DNA of 64,000 nt. Source: Wyeomyia smithii (Eukaryota; Arthropoda; Insecta; Diptera; Culicidae). Where the stretch lies: assembly GCF_029784165.1 (NCBI RefSeq), contig NC_073694.1:47091674-47155673 (forward strand). The letters run 5' to 3'. This document shows positions 21,839-33,744 of the stretch, piece after piece; positions within the stretch are counted from its first letter, which is position 1, and the number at the start of each line of letters is the position of its first letter. Position numbers and translations under genes: made by a program. Below the pieces are notes generated by a model. That model was not told the DNA's origin and made no database searches. It was given only the letters and a program-made list of their open reading frames with translations.

Positions 21839-23726
21839 AAATAGAACAGTGAAAAATGACAGTTATTAAAATTTAGTAATGCTCAGAAAATTATCTAAGT
21901 AATCATCACGAGTATTTAGAAAAAGACAATGTAAACGCTTTCCAATAACTGTGCGATAGGTACTTTTCAGGCAATCATCAACGTGAATTGAAAACCAAAG
22001 ATACAGTTGCAGGCTTGTTCGTCAGTAGGCTCATTAGTAATGTGCAAATCAAGATTAACTAAAGTATTAAAGCGTGGAATATTCTAGGCACCAATGGCGT
22101 TGTATTTCAGAAGAACGTAATAACAACCGCTTCTGCTAGAAAATCTTCACGTTGATTTTTCCAAAATGTGCGTTAATCGACCGCCATATGCCACCACACA
22201 AGTATTTCGCAAAAGTATATAAAATCTTATCTCCTCCGCCCACAGGCGAACCACGGGCAAAAGTTCTATGTTGTGGGCAACTTTTGCGGCGGGGGCCTTC
22301 TAGAAAAATAAATCTTTCTGTAGCTGACGTTTTCGCACTCGCTCCACGGTGTGTCAGTCTTTCTCACTTTCACCCGTACAACCACAGCATTAACCATATA
22401 TGCCAAGCCATGTAAAGACAGTATGAGCGAGGAATAAATTTTTCACCAATCTCCGCCGGCATCAGTTCCATTCGCACCGAGCGGATGCCCCCGAACCCCA
22501 GGCTTGCAGCTCGGTGGCAACCCTTTCCAACCGATTCGGTCGCAAGAAAATTCCGTTGCCCCGCTATAGCGCGCCAACATCTTCAGCGCCATCAAACGAA
22601 GAGCCTCAGGAAAAAATAAACGTAAAAAATTTAAGGGCGGAGTCTTTAACAACAACCACTAAAGAAGTACATTTTTCCAGCCACATCGTCGTCGTCAGCG
22701 GTTGCTTCTCTGGTATACCACACTCTAGCTTATACCCTTCCTACCAAACCCCAAGCTCCGGCCGGCCAACTCTCTCATTTGACGTGCTCCAAAAGCTTCA
22801 CCACGGGAACCGCTAAGGAAAACCAGTAAGCGGCGAAGAAAAATGCTACCTAATGTGACCCCACAACCTGTCTCGTCCAAACCGCTAGCTAGGCACCCCT
22901 TCCAACCCAGATAGCCCATTCGTTCTCGCTCACCACCAGCAACCACACGACCACCAACAACGAGTTACACACAATCCACAACCCACAGTGCACCCACGAT
23001 AAAAGTTTTCCGGTGCGAGTGCAAGAGATATTGAGACGTGAGAGTGACGAAGGTAAAGCCACAATAAAGAAACGAAAGGGTACGTCGTAAGATCTCTTCT
23101 TCCTGCCAGAAAGCTGCTCAAAAGAAAACGCGAGCTTTCTCAAGAAGCTCGCAGACCAATACATTCGCTCGAAAGCAAAGTGTGTGTATACTATAGCAGG
23201 AAAAATTCTGGCTGAGCAAAAAAAAAATGGGGAAATCGAGACTTCTCACTGCGACAAACTCTCACCACATAATAAAGCGAAGGAAAAATCATATTGACAA
23301 TCTTGCTGTCAGACACTAATACCACTGTGCACCGATAGACAGATGATGGGAAGGTAAGAGAGTCATAGAGAGAGAGAGAGAGAGAAGCAAATCTCGCGAC
23401 AAAAAATAAAAAAAAAACACGTGGTATTTCACAACCTCAGTCCTTTGGTACGTTTCATCGGTTCTATCTCCTTTTCTGTCGATGTCAGGCAGGCAGAAAC
23501 TTAACAACGCTCGACTCGCAAGGATTACTCACCACAAGGCTCCGTCCGCCTAGGATGTTGTATCGCGAATCAACAGGACAAGTTGACCTGATAATAATGG
23601 ATTGCATTCTACCTACTTTTCAATTTACAAGTTGATTTTGAGAAAGAAACGAAAATAAAAACTGTTCTGTACATTTGTTGTGGCACTCTTTAAAATCGAT
23701 AAAGAGATTCATTTTTACTTGCTCTA
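21839..23726. other. Unassigned sequence between the satellite field and a TA-flanked element
   Basis: GC content rises at about 22230-23160 but no protein family is recognisable in either strand. Open frames up to 125 codons lack motifs. It could be distal upstream sequence of the Runt-domain gene. A GA microsatellite lies within. Confidence 0.3.
23367..23385. repeat. (AG)n microsatellite
   Basis: About nine uninterrupted AG dinucleotides. Confidence 0.9.
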
Positions 23727-24215
23727 CACTGAAAATATATTAAGTTTATTCCACGGAAACGTGTGTATTATATACAAAACCTTTTATTGTTTTCTGCAAC
23801 GAAACTAATGCGTAATAAATGTGAAGATACTTTCGTCAGAACTATCAAAATGGTTGCAAATCTCTATTCGTATACGTAACGAAAGGTTTCAAAAATGAAC
23901 GCAATCATTCGTACAAACAAACGCTGCATAATGTAAATAGTACGAAAGATTTGTATGCCTACGCAATAACATATACATTATACGAAATCAAAATAACAGA
24001 ACACAAAAATTCCGTTCAAGAAATAATCGTGCTTTCGGTTTTTTGTTCGCTGTTATTCACGTTCGTACGAAAGTACATTTGTGAATCGTACAAATTATGC
24101 GTAATGCTGCAATTCTATTCGATATTCTATACAATCAACAAAAGTGCTGTACAATCTACGAATTCCATGTTTACGAAACGTGCGTGCAGAGAATCACGAA
24201 AAAATATTTTCAGTG
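23727..24215. mobile_element. TA-flanked non-autonomous element (Tc1/mariner type)
   Basis: The ends are CACTGAAAATATATT and the complement of CACTGAAAATATTTT, with TA on both sides (23725-23726 and 24216-24217). Motifs such as TACGAAA and TTCGTA recur through the interior. No transposase frame was found. Confidence 0.65.
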
Positions 24216-24728
24216 TACTTGCTGGCACAACAATACCAAAATCAACGCTGGAAATAATCGAATGGAAAACTTCGACATTCTTTGTACCCACGATCTTTTT
24301 TTGTCTGAAATGTAAGTTTCAGAAATAGGAAATTGTTTTCATGCATTTCCCCGTAAAATAGAAAAAATGACAAAACGATTTAGGTAGGGCATCGAACGTC
24401 TCCGACAGTTGTTTTCTTCGGCAAGTCTTCTCCAACAGTTTTTGTAAAAACCTGCCGAGAAAAACCACTGCCGGGCACGTTCGGAACTCTATTTTAGTTT
24501 GAATGGAACTTTGTATTTGCTTTCGATTAGAGCAGGTTTCCATAGGTATTTTAACTATTTTAATTTATGCGCAGGGCTGATAGTGGTCGTGTAGTAAAAG
24601 AATCAACTAATAATATCAATTTAAAATATATGTTTAGCCCATAAGAAGCAAAATGAGAACCAGCTTGGAGGGATAAACCAGAGTAGGATCTTCACCATTG
24701 CATATTGGGAAAAAATGAATCCAAATTC

Positions 24729-25009
24729 CCACTCAATAGAAGCCGCTGGGCTGACAACCTGAAACATAGCATTCCTTATGTAAAATTGGTCAATAAATCT
24801 ATTGGTGATAGTTTCATCCTGTGCAGGGCACGGGAAAAGGTCTATATTTCCAAAAATATGCAAAAATAGGGTTAAAAAGGGCAAAATAGACCATTTTTCG
24901 TGCCCTGCACAAAATGAAACCATCACCAATCGATTTATTGACCAATTTTACATAAGAAATACTATATTTCAGGTTGCTAGTCTAGCGGCGATTATTTAGT
25001 GGAACAACC
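24729..25009. repeat. Long imperfect foldback (palindrome)
   Basis: The arms meet near 24866. The left arm contains CAACCTGAAACATAG, TTATGTAAAATTGGTCAATA and GTGCAGGGCACG. The right arm has the same words reversed and complemented with roughly 85-90 percent identity over about 120 bp. The edges fade gradually and no clean target duplication was found. It is probably a foldback-type transposon remnant. Confidence 0.7.
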
Positions 25010-25914
25010 GTAACCCACAGTAGCTCAATCCTGAAAAGTATTAAAGAACAGAATCTAGTTCCGTGTCCATCGAAATAAATCTAATTCCGAAAATCTACAG
25101 TCAATCTCAAAATTTATCGTTCGCATGCGACTTGACGATACTTTCCAATTATTTGGAATGCAATATGTCTATTTCATTTTAACTTTTGATGTACATAATT
25201 ACATACACATTACATACACAATTAATCCTAAAAATGGAAAAAATATCTCCATTTCTATCATTGCAAAATTTAGTGTACGCTTTTAATATTTCCAAAAAAA
25301 TCAACCTTATAAGGAATATTATTACGGAAAAACGCACTCTTTTTTGTCAGTGTGTAACTTCAACATTTAACACCTTGGACAGAGTATTTTTTGATTAAAA
25401 TAGCAACTAAAAGAAATGAAACGGATATTAATACACACATAATATTAATTAGTATATGTTGTTGCGTAAAGTTGTTGCGGGCAATAGCAGCGACTGTCGT
25501 GAAAACCCACTCTACTGTACCAAAGATCGCCAACAAATGGAAATACGAAAGGGCCATCCAAAATCTCTCTAGCAGAGTAAAGAAAAAGATTCAGCATCCT
25601 GGTGATGAGTGGATAATAGTGCGAATATTGCGAAGGAACCTTTAAAAAAGAATTCCGAAACTAACGACCGAAGTAGATGGCACCGTCGAAAGTCCTGTCA
25701 GTGCAGATACCTTTCGGAGGGTAGCAACCATAATCAAACCAAAAGAGTCCTAGAACAAAGTTCTATATACTGGATGGAACTAAAATCAACCTCTTCGGAG
25801 CAAATGGAAGAGAAATAATGTGGAGAAAATCAGGATCAGAGCTCCAGTTTCAGTATTTGTTTCTAAAGATTCAACGATTGGCTTGTCTTGCAGTTACCAG
25901 TTAGCTGCGCATAA

Positions 25915-26597
25915 TCCCGGAAATTGATTTCCCGGGAAACGGGAATAAAAAATATCATTTCCAGGGAATTCCCGGGAATTGGGAATGGAAAAAAATATTC
26001 TTAGCGAAAATGAGATTTCAAATGAAGCATATAGAATAGAAGGTATCAAACAATCGTTTACAAATTCGCATGAAAAACGAATTAAAAACAAAACATATTC
26101 AAGTTCACACCAGAAAATCATGATTGATTTTTGTCGCAAATGTTACCAGAATTTTCATGACGTCGAACAATCGCTTCAGCTCCACTGACAATTTTCCGTT
26201 AAGCCCAAATAATGTAATTTCCTTCTGTGAAACTCTGCTTAAGTTAACTGAATCTATCCGCTTAGTAGTGAACTAACTAGCAAAACGATATCGCAAATAT
26301 TTGCCTAAGTTTTCGTTTACTGAATAAGACAGCAAATAATTTTGACATATAATACACTATCATTTCAAGCAAATATTTGCTTCGTATAATGCCCCCTTAG
26401 AAGCTGCTTTACACTTTGACGAAGTAAGTTTATCGTTTTGATATGATATTTAGTTTTATTGCAATATTGTATGGGAAATTTTTTGAGGAACTCGCGAATC
26501 CCGGAATTAAATATTTCTATTCTCGGGATCCGGGAATCCCGGGAATCCCGGGAAAAGTTAACTCCCGGGAAATCGTTCCCGGGATTGCAAACCCTAC
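25915..26597. mobile_element. CCCGGGAA-rich element, probably hAT-like
   Basis: Both ends carry clusters of CCCGGGAA and its complement (25915-25985 and 26494-26583). The right end is the complement of TAGGGTTTGCAATCCCGGGA and the left edge reads TAGCTGCGCATAATCCCGGA, a weak inverted match. No convincing 8-bp duplication was found and no transposase remains. Confidence 0.45.
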
Positions 26598-26620
26598 AAT
26601 ACATCTCCATGTGAAGATGG

Positions 26621-27475
26621 AGGCAGAGCTTGACGCATTAAGGCTGCGAAAAAATCGGGTCATCTAAGCATCCTGAAGAAGCTCAAGCTAATGACTTTAA
26701 TAACAACAGTCTAGGACTGGATGAAAGTGAAGCCAAACATGGACGTTCCATATAGGCCGATCGATACAGATCACCCAACGTGGAACAATGGAGGGCCGAT
26801 TGTTCTATCGGGCACCATCCGTTTCTATACGGATGACTCAAAAATTGGATCCCAGACTGGATCAGGGATCTAAGACCAGGTACAAAGGCCACTATCTCTA
26901 CCTACCCAAGTAAGTGCCCAACCGTCTTTCAAGCATAGGTATACGCAATATACATCTGTGCTACATGTCTAAAGTATAGACATGTGAAAATCGGAATCTT
27001 TTAGACAGTCAGGCTGCCACATGTGTTTCCAGACTAGTCTGGGAGTGCATTACAACTTACAGGGAACTTTCACGTCTCAACAAAGTTATGCTACTTTGGA
27101 TACCCAGTCACTACGGAATCGTAGTAAATGAAGATACCGACAGCCTAGCAAGACAAGAATCTGCTCATCAATTTATTGGACCTGAACCGGTTTTGGGTAC
27201 CTCCACATCCGCCATTAAAGGACTACGTACATGGGAAAAGCTAGTAATATCATCTCATCGGCAACATGCGCAGGGTTTCAGACAAGCTAAACAGTTTACC
27301 TTCCTCAATCTTGCGGTCACAAATAGGCTACTTGGTTCAACTCATAGTGAACTACGCATCATCACGAGACTCCTCACTGATAACTTTCCTGTTCTTTATC
27401 ATTTGAAGAGAATCGGCAGAGTCCTAACCGACAATTGCCGCCTTTGGCTCTTGCTTTATTGAGGTTCAACTTCTT
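26621..27475 (+). pseudogene. RNase H domain remnant of an I-group non-LTR retrotransposon
   Basis: The recognisable order is FYTDDSKIGSQTGSGI (canonical YTDGSK, first catalytic Asp), then a degenerate YAIYICA segment where the catalytic Glu is lost to a stop, then VMLLWIPSHYGIVVNEDTDSLA (canonical WVPGHSGIxGNExADxLA). The open part runs 27088-27462. The carboxy side (TRLLTDNFPVLYHLKRIG) matches the region after RNase H that precedes the CCHC-like end. RNase H of this kind occurs in I, Loa and R1-type elements, and the exact clade is unclear. Several frameshifts make it dead. Confidence 0.7.
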
Positions 27476-27632
27476 CGGAACTTCATACTAAGTATGGAAA
27501 ACTTATCCCAGAACGGTCACTGGTTTCATCAATCGTGTTGTTCCGAATTGGGGCACAGGCTGACAACCAACTAGCTCAATTTCATCAATGAGTTTGAGTA
27601 TCTTGTAATCTGTGTAAAGCATTCGGGGCCAC

Positions 27633-27844
27633 AAAGCAAAGCAAAGCCTTGGTGCTACATTCCGTATCGGAATTCGACCTCCTGTTTTACTATACACAGA
27701 CTTCGCAGCCGACTGTTAAGTGTACAGGACAATTGCGGGGCTAGCGCTACGATCCTACTAACACTAACAGTCTCTCCCGAGCCGGGACTCGAACATACGA
27801 CGACTGGCTTGTTAGGCCAGCATCGTACTTCGAGACCAGCTGGG
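27633..27844 (-). mobile_element. tRNA-derived SINE with 12-bp target duplication
   Basis: ATTCGGGGCCAC flanks both sides exactly (27621-27632 and 27845-27856). Read on the minus strand, the 5' end is tRNA-like: GGTCTCGAAGTACGATGCTGG resembles an A box and TGTTCGAGTCCCGG a B box of RNA polymerase III. The body ends in GCTTT repeats. It is a complete 212-bp copy and not a tRNA gene, because no cloverleaf or anticodon stem closes. Confidence 0.8.
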
Positions 27845-27923
27845 ATTCGGGGCCACCAAGGAACCGCCTGTGTATTGAGACGAAATACTCAAAATGTGTT
27901 GGGTGAAATTCAAACATAAGCAT

Positions 27924-28200
27924 TAGGCTAGCAATCACTTATTTGGGAAAAAAGTAACCAGAAATAAAAAAAATACCTACACAAAATGTTCACCTACCCG
28001 AAAAAACACCATGTGCAAAATTTAAGCTCGATCGGAATTAAAACAGGGTGGCGCAAAACGATTGAAGTTTGACCTTAAGAAACTCGAAAAATCACCAAAA
28101 TCGTGAAACGATAAACTGAAATTTGTCACAGGGTGTTTTCCCGGACAGGTGAACATTTTATATAGGGTTTCTTAAATTGACCATTTTGGTTGGCACCCTA
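27924..28200. mobile_element. hAT-type miniature element with perfect 8-bp target duplication
   Basis: ATAAGCAT flanks both sides (27916-27923 and 28201-28208). The ends TAGGCTAGCAATCA and the complement of TAGGGTGCCAACCA form a diverged inverted repeat. A stronger internal inverted repeat has arms AAATGTTCACCTACCCG and its near complement about 140 bp apart. No coding frame. Confidence 0.85.
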
Positions 28201-28208
28201 ATAAGCAT

Positions 28209-31200
28209 ACCAATTGGTTCTCTATTTCTTTCTTTGTCAACACTTGTTTCCAGATTGTAAAACTGAGTTAGCAAACTTTAACAATAATCAATTATTGTTC
28301 CCAATCGAGGGACACTAGCGCCTAGATGGCTGCAATTTTGGTTGACTATTTTCGTTTTATGTTTATTAATGATACGACAGTTTGGTAATTAGACTTTTCG
28401 TTCTAGTCATTAAAATTGTCGATATTAATTAAAATTCAGGAGTTTGAGGCGCGTTTCCTGCGACTGATTAAAATAGGCGCCACTGCTTAAGTTGTTCCCT
28501 ACCCTGGTTTGCACAAAATCAACACACTACAGGCATGACGTCGCCAAGTGTAAACGAAATTCTTTCGAGTGTTGTTGAATGTATTTCTAAAACAAAATAT
28601 AAAGCAAGGCTGAGAATGAAAATATGTATTTATATTGGGAAGCTTAAACAGATAAATTGTCCACCAAATAATCTGGAGCAAATTTGGCCACGAAATCGAA
28701 TGTAAAACTCTGCTACCCCTTCATTGTGGTGAAATTTCTATCACCAATGAATCGAGATACAGTTCCAGTAGAACGCCCCAAACCAATGTTCTTGCTCAAT
28801 TATCATTTGCTGCAGTCCTCAATCGTTTGCAAACAAGTCCTGATGCGTGTAGGTTTCCTTTTGGAGCACTGCGAACCCTGGTCCGGATGCTTGCAATGAG
28901 CTTCACAACCTTCTCGGTGACCCGTGAGTGATCCTTCCAGATAGCATTGAAGTCCGGTTGCATTTGCATAAAGTTCGCAGTCTTCGAATCCACCCGAGTT
29001 AGCATTAAGCTGGAAGATTTCGTGCAGTTGATTCTGAGCCACTACTACCGCTGATACCAGTATCAAAATGTGACGGCACTCCTCCACACCGTTTGCTGGG
29101 CTTCCACAGTGAGTCAATCTAGTGTTTGCTTTTCTCTCTACTCAGACGACGATGCTGATGATGCTTTACATACGTGTAGTATTACCTTGTCTTATCGTCG
29201 GGCGACAGTTCCCAGCACACTTGAGAGTTACACCGGACAATTGAATGGGGCATTCAGCGGCGAATCCCACACAATGTATCCTCTTTTTAGTTACCGGTAG
29301 ATGTTTAAGCTTTGGCCTTACGCCGCATAAATTATACATGATGGGAGATTCTCGCTACGGTCCTTCACTACTTCAGTGGCCATCATCAGTGTTTCAGCTT
29401 GAAGGGATTTCCTGTGGATTATGTAAATGAGCCTGTGAACAGAGCAGGAAGGAAATTGACAAAATGCAGCTTCCCCCCATATTCAGACTGAATCCCCCAG
29501 TCATCAGTCCGTGCCGAAGACTCAATTCGCATATCGTGCCGGATAGAGTGGAACGCCAAGGAAAAAAATGTTATGAATATTTTACTCATTCAAATGACCT
29601 GCTGCTGCTGCTGCTGACTCTGAATGGCTGGGGTAGCCAACAACGGAAGCGATCCTTTTTATCTGACGCTATTCTAGCTTTGAACATCGTGCTGCGTTCT
29701 TCCGCTGCTGCTCAGCAGCCCCTTGTATGATAAACGGATCCTGATTTGACGCAACCATATTGTAGGAGCAATAAAATAAAATAAAAATTTTAAAGCAAAA
29801 TCAGACTCATGGGAGCAGTGTAGGAAAGATTTCGCATCCATTTCCGTGATTTTGCTTGTGAGCAGAATTTTCTGCAACACGAATTGAAATGTAAAATGTT
29901 GTGACATTCAAAACTGCAATTATTATCGACAAAGAGGGCAAATTTCGCGTAACAATGTTCCCCCTGTACGATGAGACTTTATTACACTTACCCTTCGATA
30001 GAAGGCGGAATCTATGTGTTTGCAGAAGTATCTCACCCTTCGCTTGCCGTTTGGCGAACATATAGTCACGCTTATGGTACACAAATCATGAGAGTATTTC
30101 TGTTGCGCTATTAGGAATTGTTTTCGTTGGTAATTGTTTGAACGACTGTTGAATCGTTTCAGGGGCGAGAGTAAATGCAGAATTTACGAGTACGGGGTAT
30201 GACATTCGAGTCTAGTGTATTCATGAAGGTTACTAAAATATTCCATTCGGGAGTTATTTTAGAAGACAATATATCTACCGTATTACAAATAAAAGGAAAT
30301 TCTCAGCAACTTTGAAGTATGTATGCAATTGGGATCCATTAATTCTGTGCAGAATGAACATTCATACAGATAAAATAAATTTCCAAAGTTCATTCATTTT
30401 AATTTGTTTAACCAATAATTTGATTACATAATGACAATAGTTAATTTATCTCGATAAAATTATGACATGAAACCCCGTTCCAATTAATAAAACTGCGAAT
30501 AACAAAACAGCATAAAATCTGAAATATTTAACAAGAGCTTAAAAGTAACCCGGCTTAAAGTCACAGACTTACGAGGAAAACGATCTATTGAACAAACTAA
30601 AGTCTAATGAACTGAAGAAGTGAACAATTAAAAAATTTAAGATTCATAAAATGAAAATGAGACCAGGAACAGTTGAATAATTGATTAAATGACCAATCAC
30701 GTGATAACGATGATGATGCGAGGTGAAAAGTTAATAATTGGTACATTTTTGCGATATCTCTATTTGGAAAGCGTGCGCCTGGTTGGTTGAATGATACTGA
30801 TTTTGAATTAAAGTAGGACTTGCTGATTGTTTTTCATTAATAATAACTGTTATTACATTCTATGTCGTACTGTTGATGCTAATAACAAATCTTATACAAT
30901 ACAGAAATCGAATGATGCATAAACGATAAACATATGTGTCGATTTTCACATCGCTATTGTACATGGTTGAAATTTTACGTATAAAACATTTTAAAAGATG
31001 CGTGAGATATATCAAAATGGAACCTTACAGAAAGACATAGTCCTACGTCAAAAATTTCAGTGGAAAGGTTGTCATAAATCATTTAGTTTATATTAACATT
31101 TGTAAAAGATCTTTCAATTTTGCTGTTATTGTTTGGTTTTCGTGTTCATACAATCCAAAACATATAAAATTACTGTTATTTTAAACCTAAATATAGTCGG

Positions 31201-31471
31201 CGAAATTAGGATCCGATATTGTGCGCTAGCCCTTAAATTCGCCCTGGACGAACTGTCAAATGGTATATTGATTTTAAAAGTAAACCCAATTTTCTACTCC
31301 ATGATGAAATTAAAAACACTTATAATTAATGAATTTTGAATTGAAAATGGTGAGAATATCCTCAAGTTATTGAAAATCATCGTTCCATAAGTTTTCTTCA
31401 TACTATTTGTAGCAACGAACTAAGAAATATCGTAGTAATTACGGAGTGGATGATATTACACACAAACACAG
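28209..31471. other. Unassigned AT-rich intergenic sequence
   Basis: No recognised gene or element end over 3.2 kb. A short CTG run is at 29600-29618. The only frame with unusual content is the minus-strand one at 28803-29117, listed separately. Confidence 0.35.
28803..29117 (-). other. 104-codon open frame of unknown nature, nine cysteines
   Basis: The frame begins MTHCGSPANGVEECRHIL and contains nine Cys in 104 residues plus a short hydrophobic run (ILILVSAVVVA, about residues 17-27). The run sits too far inside for an ordinary signal peptide unless the true start is later. I do not recognise the family. An overlapping frame (28796-29005) is equally open, so coding is uncertain. It could be a decayed exon. 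Confidence 0.2.
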
Positions 31472-31543
31472 TACATTAGATTCCGTTTTAACGCGGGGGA
31501 TACGTATAGGTAAATTCCGAAATCCGCGTAAGAAATACAATTT

Positions 31544-33405
31544 TCTATACATATAAAAATGCAACTCTGTCTGTCTTTCTGTCTGTCTGATTCATATAGG
31601 CTTGGAAACTACCGAACCGATCGACGTGAAATTTTGTATATAGGGGTTTTAGGGTCCGAGAAAGGAGACTAAGATGGTTTGAGACCCCTCCCTCTTCTGG
31701 AAGGGAGGGGTCCCATACAAATGAAACAGAAATTCATGCACATCTCGAAAACTAACCAAGTAAATGGAATCAAATTAGGCAGGTGGATGTTTTAGGAGTA
31801 TCAGATATATCCATAACAGTTTGACGCCCCTCCCTCTTTTAAAAAGGGAGGGGTCCCATACAAAAGAAATACAAATTTCGCACAGCTCGAGAACCAATCC
31901 ACCAAATAGAACCAAATTCGGCATGTAAATGTTTTTAGAGGTAACAAATATGCCCATAATAGTTCGACACCCCTCCCTCATATGTGAGGGAGGGGTTCTG
32001 ACCAAATTAAAAACACAAATTTTTGCACTTCTCGAGGACTAACCAATTAAATGGAACCAAATTCGACACCCATTCTTCTTCTGAAAGGAGGGGTTCCACC
32101 CAAATTTCTGCATATCTTAAAATAAATAATCAAGCAAATGGAACCAAATTTGATATGTTGAAGTTTCTGAGAGCAAGAAAAATTTTCGACTCCAGACGCC
32201 ATTGTTAAATTTAAGATGGAAACTTTCGGTTTCTATCCGGAAAATGTCTCCAAATACCATTTTAAAATCCAAGATGACGACTTCCTGTTTCTGGCAAACA
32301 GCGGAATATGACCACCCAATATGGGTATTCCCGAAATCGTGATGATGCATTGAAACCACAAATCGACCTCAGACAACATTTTGAGTTGTAAAATGGCAAC
32401 TTTTAGTGAACTGCCGAAAATGACCCAAAAACAACCAAATATGGGTGTTTCCTTAACCAGAATGATGCTTAGAGGCCAGAAATTGTCACAAAATATCATT
32501 TTGAAGTACAAGATGGCGACTTCCGGCCGAAAATGATCAAATACCACCCAATATGAGTGTTTTTTTTTAACCAGAATGACGCTCAGAGACCAGAAGTTGT
32601 CTCCAAATGCCATTTTGAAATCCAATATGGCGACTTCCGGTTTCTAAACAACAGTGGAAAAGGACTAAATAACACTCAAAATGGGTACTTCCGGGATTGT
32701 TATGATGCACTGAAGCCACAAATCGACCTCAGACAACATTATGAATTGTAAGATGACGACTTCCGTTGAATGGGGAACAGCCGAAAATGACCAAATTCCA
32801 CCCAATATGGGCGTTTCTTCAACCAGAATGACGCTCAGAGGCCAGAAATTGTCTCCAAACACCATTTTAAAATCCAAGATGGCGACTTCCGCTTTCTGAA
32901 AAACAGCCAAAAACTGCCGATTTCCATCCAATATGAGATGCTCCGATACCAGAATGTTACACAGGAACTAGAATCGACCAAAGACACCATTTTGAATTCT
33001 AAGATGGTGACTATTATGGGTGTTTCTTTAACCAGAATGATGCATGAAGCTAAAATTTGACCTCAGACACCATTTTGAATTTTAAGATGGCAACTTCTGG
33101 GAAACAGCCGAATACTACTACATATGAATATTTCCGTAATCGAAATAATGTATAGAAGCCAAGCATTGACCCTGGACACCATCTTGAATTCGAAGATGAC
33201 CACTTTCAGTTTCTGGGAAACAACGAAAATAACTGAATACCACCCAATATGTACTAAAGGCAAAAGACGAGGATGTTGTCATTCCGATAAAACCAATAAT
33301 TTCAAAAAATATAAACAAATCGCGAGAAATCAATGAACTTGGAATGTTGAAAATTGTTAAATTAAACACAAAAATAGGCGGGACGAAGTTTGCCGGGTCA
33401 GCTAG
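31544..33405 (+). mobile_element. Non-autonomous Helitron
   Basis: The 5' end is TCTATACATATAAAAATG followed by CTGTCTGTCTTTCTGTCTG and GGAAACTACCGAACCGATCG. The 3' end is GGACGAAGTTTGCCGGGTCA then GCTAG and T, matching the terminal CTAG, preceded by a GC-rich element, that insect Helitrons carry. No terminal inverted repeat or target duplication is present, as expected. Inside, a unit with CCCTCCCTC...GAGGGAGGGG hairpins repeats three to four times at about 140-bp spacing (31680-32095). Then a unit of about 120 bp repeats eight to nine times (32200-33200). No Rep/helicase gene is present. Confidence 0.85.
32200..33215. repeat. Helitron-internal minisatellite of about 120 bp
   Basis: The recurring order is AAGATGGCGACTTCCGG, an ACCACCCAATATGGG-like block, ACCAGAATGATGC, then CACCATTTTGAAATCCAAG. 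The AAGATG(G/A)CGACTT word occurs near 32214, 32272, 32388, 32512, 32628, 32750, 32878, 33001, 33085 and 33193. Open frames on the minus strand in this stretch are repeat shadows. Confidence 0.8.
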
Positions 33406-33744
33406 TGTTTAATAAAGGGTTTCAGTCATCGCTGGTAACCATTTCCAGAATGAAATCAACAGCAGTGGTATTTACTTCAGTGGACTGACCATAGTATCAG
33501 GACAAAATTCTAAAAGGTAAGGCCAAATCTGTGAATGTTAAGTAATTGGATCAAATAAACTCATCGAACACTCTAAATAAACGACTTTATAGTGAAAAAC
33601 CATTAAAAACATGTCACCTAAACAACGACTTTTCTGGAAAATCCGCGTAAAATACACCGCACGAATTCCGTTATCCGCGTAAGAAATAGCATAACACATC
33701 AAACTCGTGAAAAGAAAACCAGTGAATATTGAAATTTTCGTATT

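Larger units (their letters stand above)
31472..33690. mobile_element. Remains of a TA-flanked element of the TTAACGCGGGGG family, split by a Helitron
   Basis: The left end reads TA then CATTAGATTCCGTTTTAACG and CGGGGGATACG, matching the 5' end of the element at 49396-49658. At 33590-33680 there is CATTAAAAACATG, ACAACGACTTTTCTGG and AATCCGCGTAA, which also occurs next to that element at 49685-49740. The 1.86 kb between is mostly the Helitron. The right terminus is not clear, so the outer boundary is approximate. Confidence 0.4.

Noticed and set aside
23951..24328. 125-codon plus-strand frame
   Set aside because: It covers the right half of a TA-flanked non-autonomous element and extends past its end without any motif.
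27770..27844. tRNA gene on the minus strand
   Set aside because: A- and B-box-like motifs are present, but no cloverleaf closes and the unit is bounded by a 12-bp target duplication with a SINE body and tail.
32117..33369. Minus-strand frames of 80-130 codons
   Set aside because: They are produced by the 120-bp Helitron minisatellite and repeat with it.
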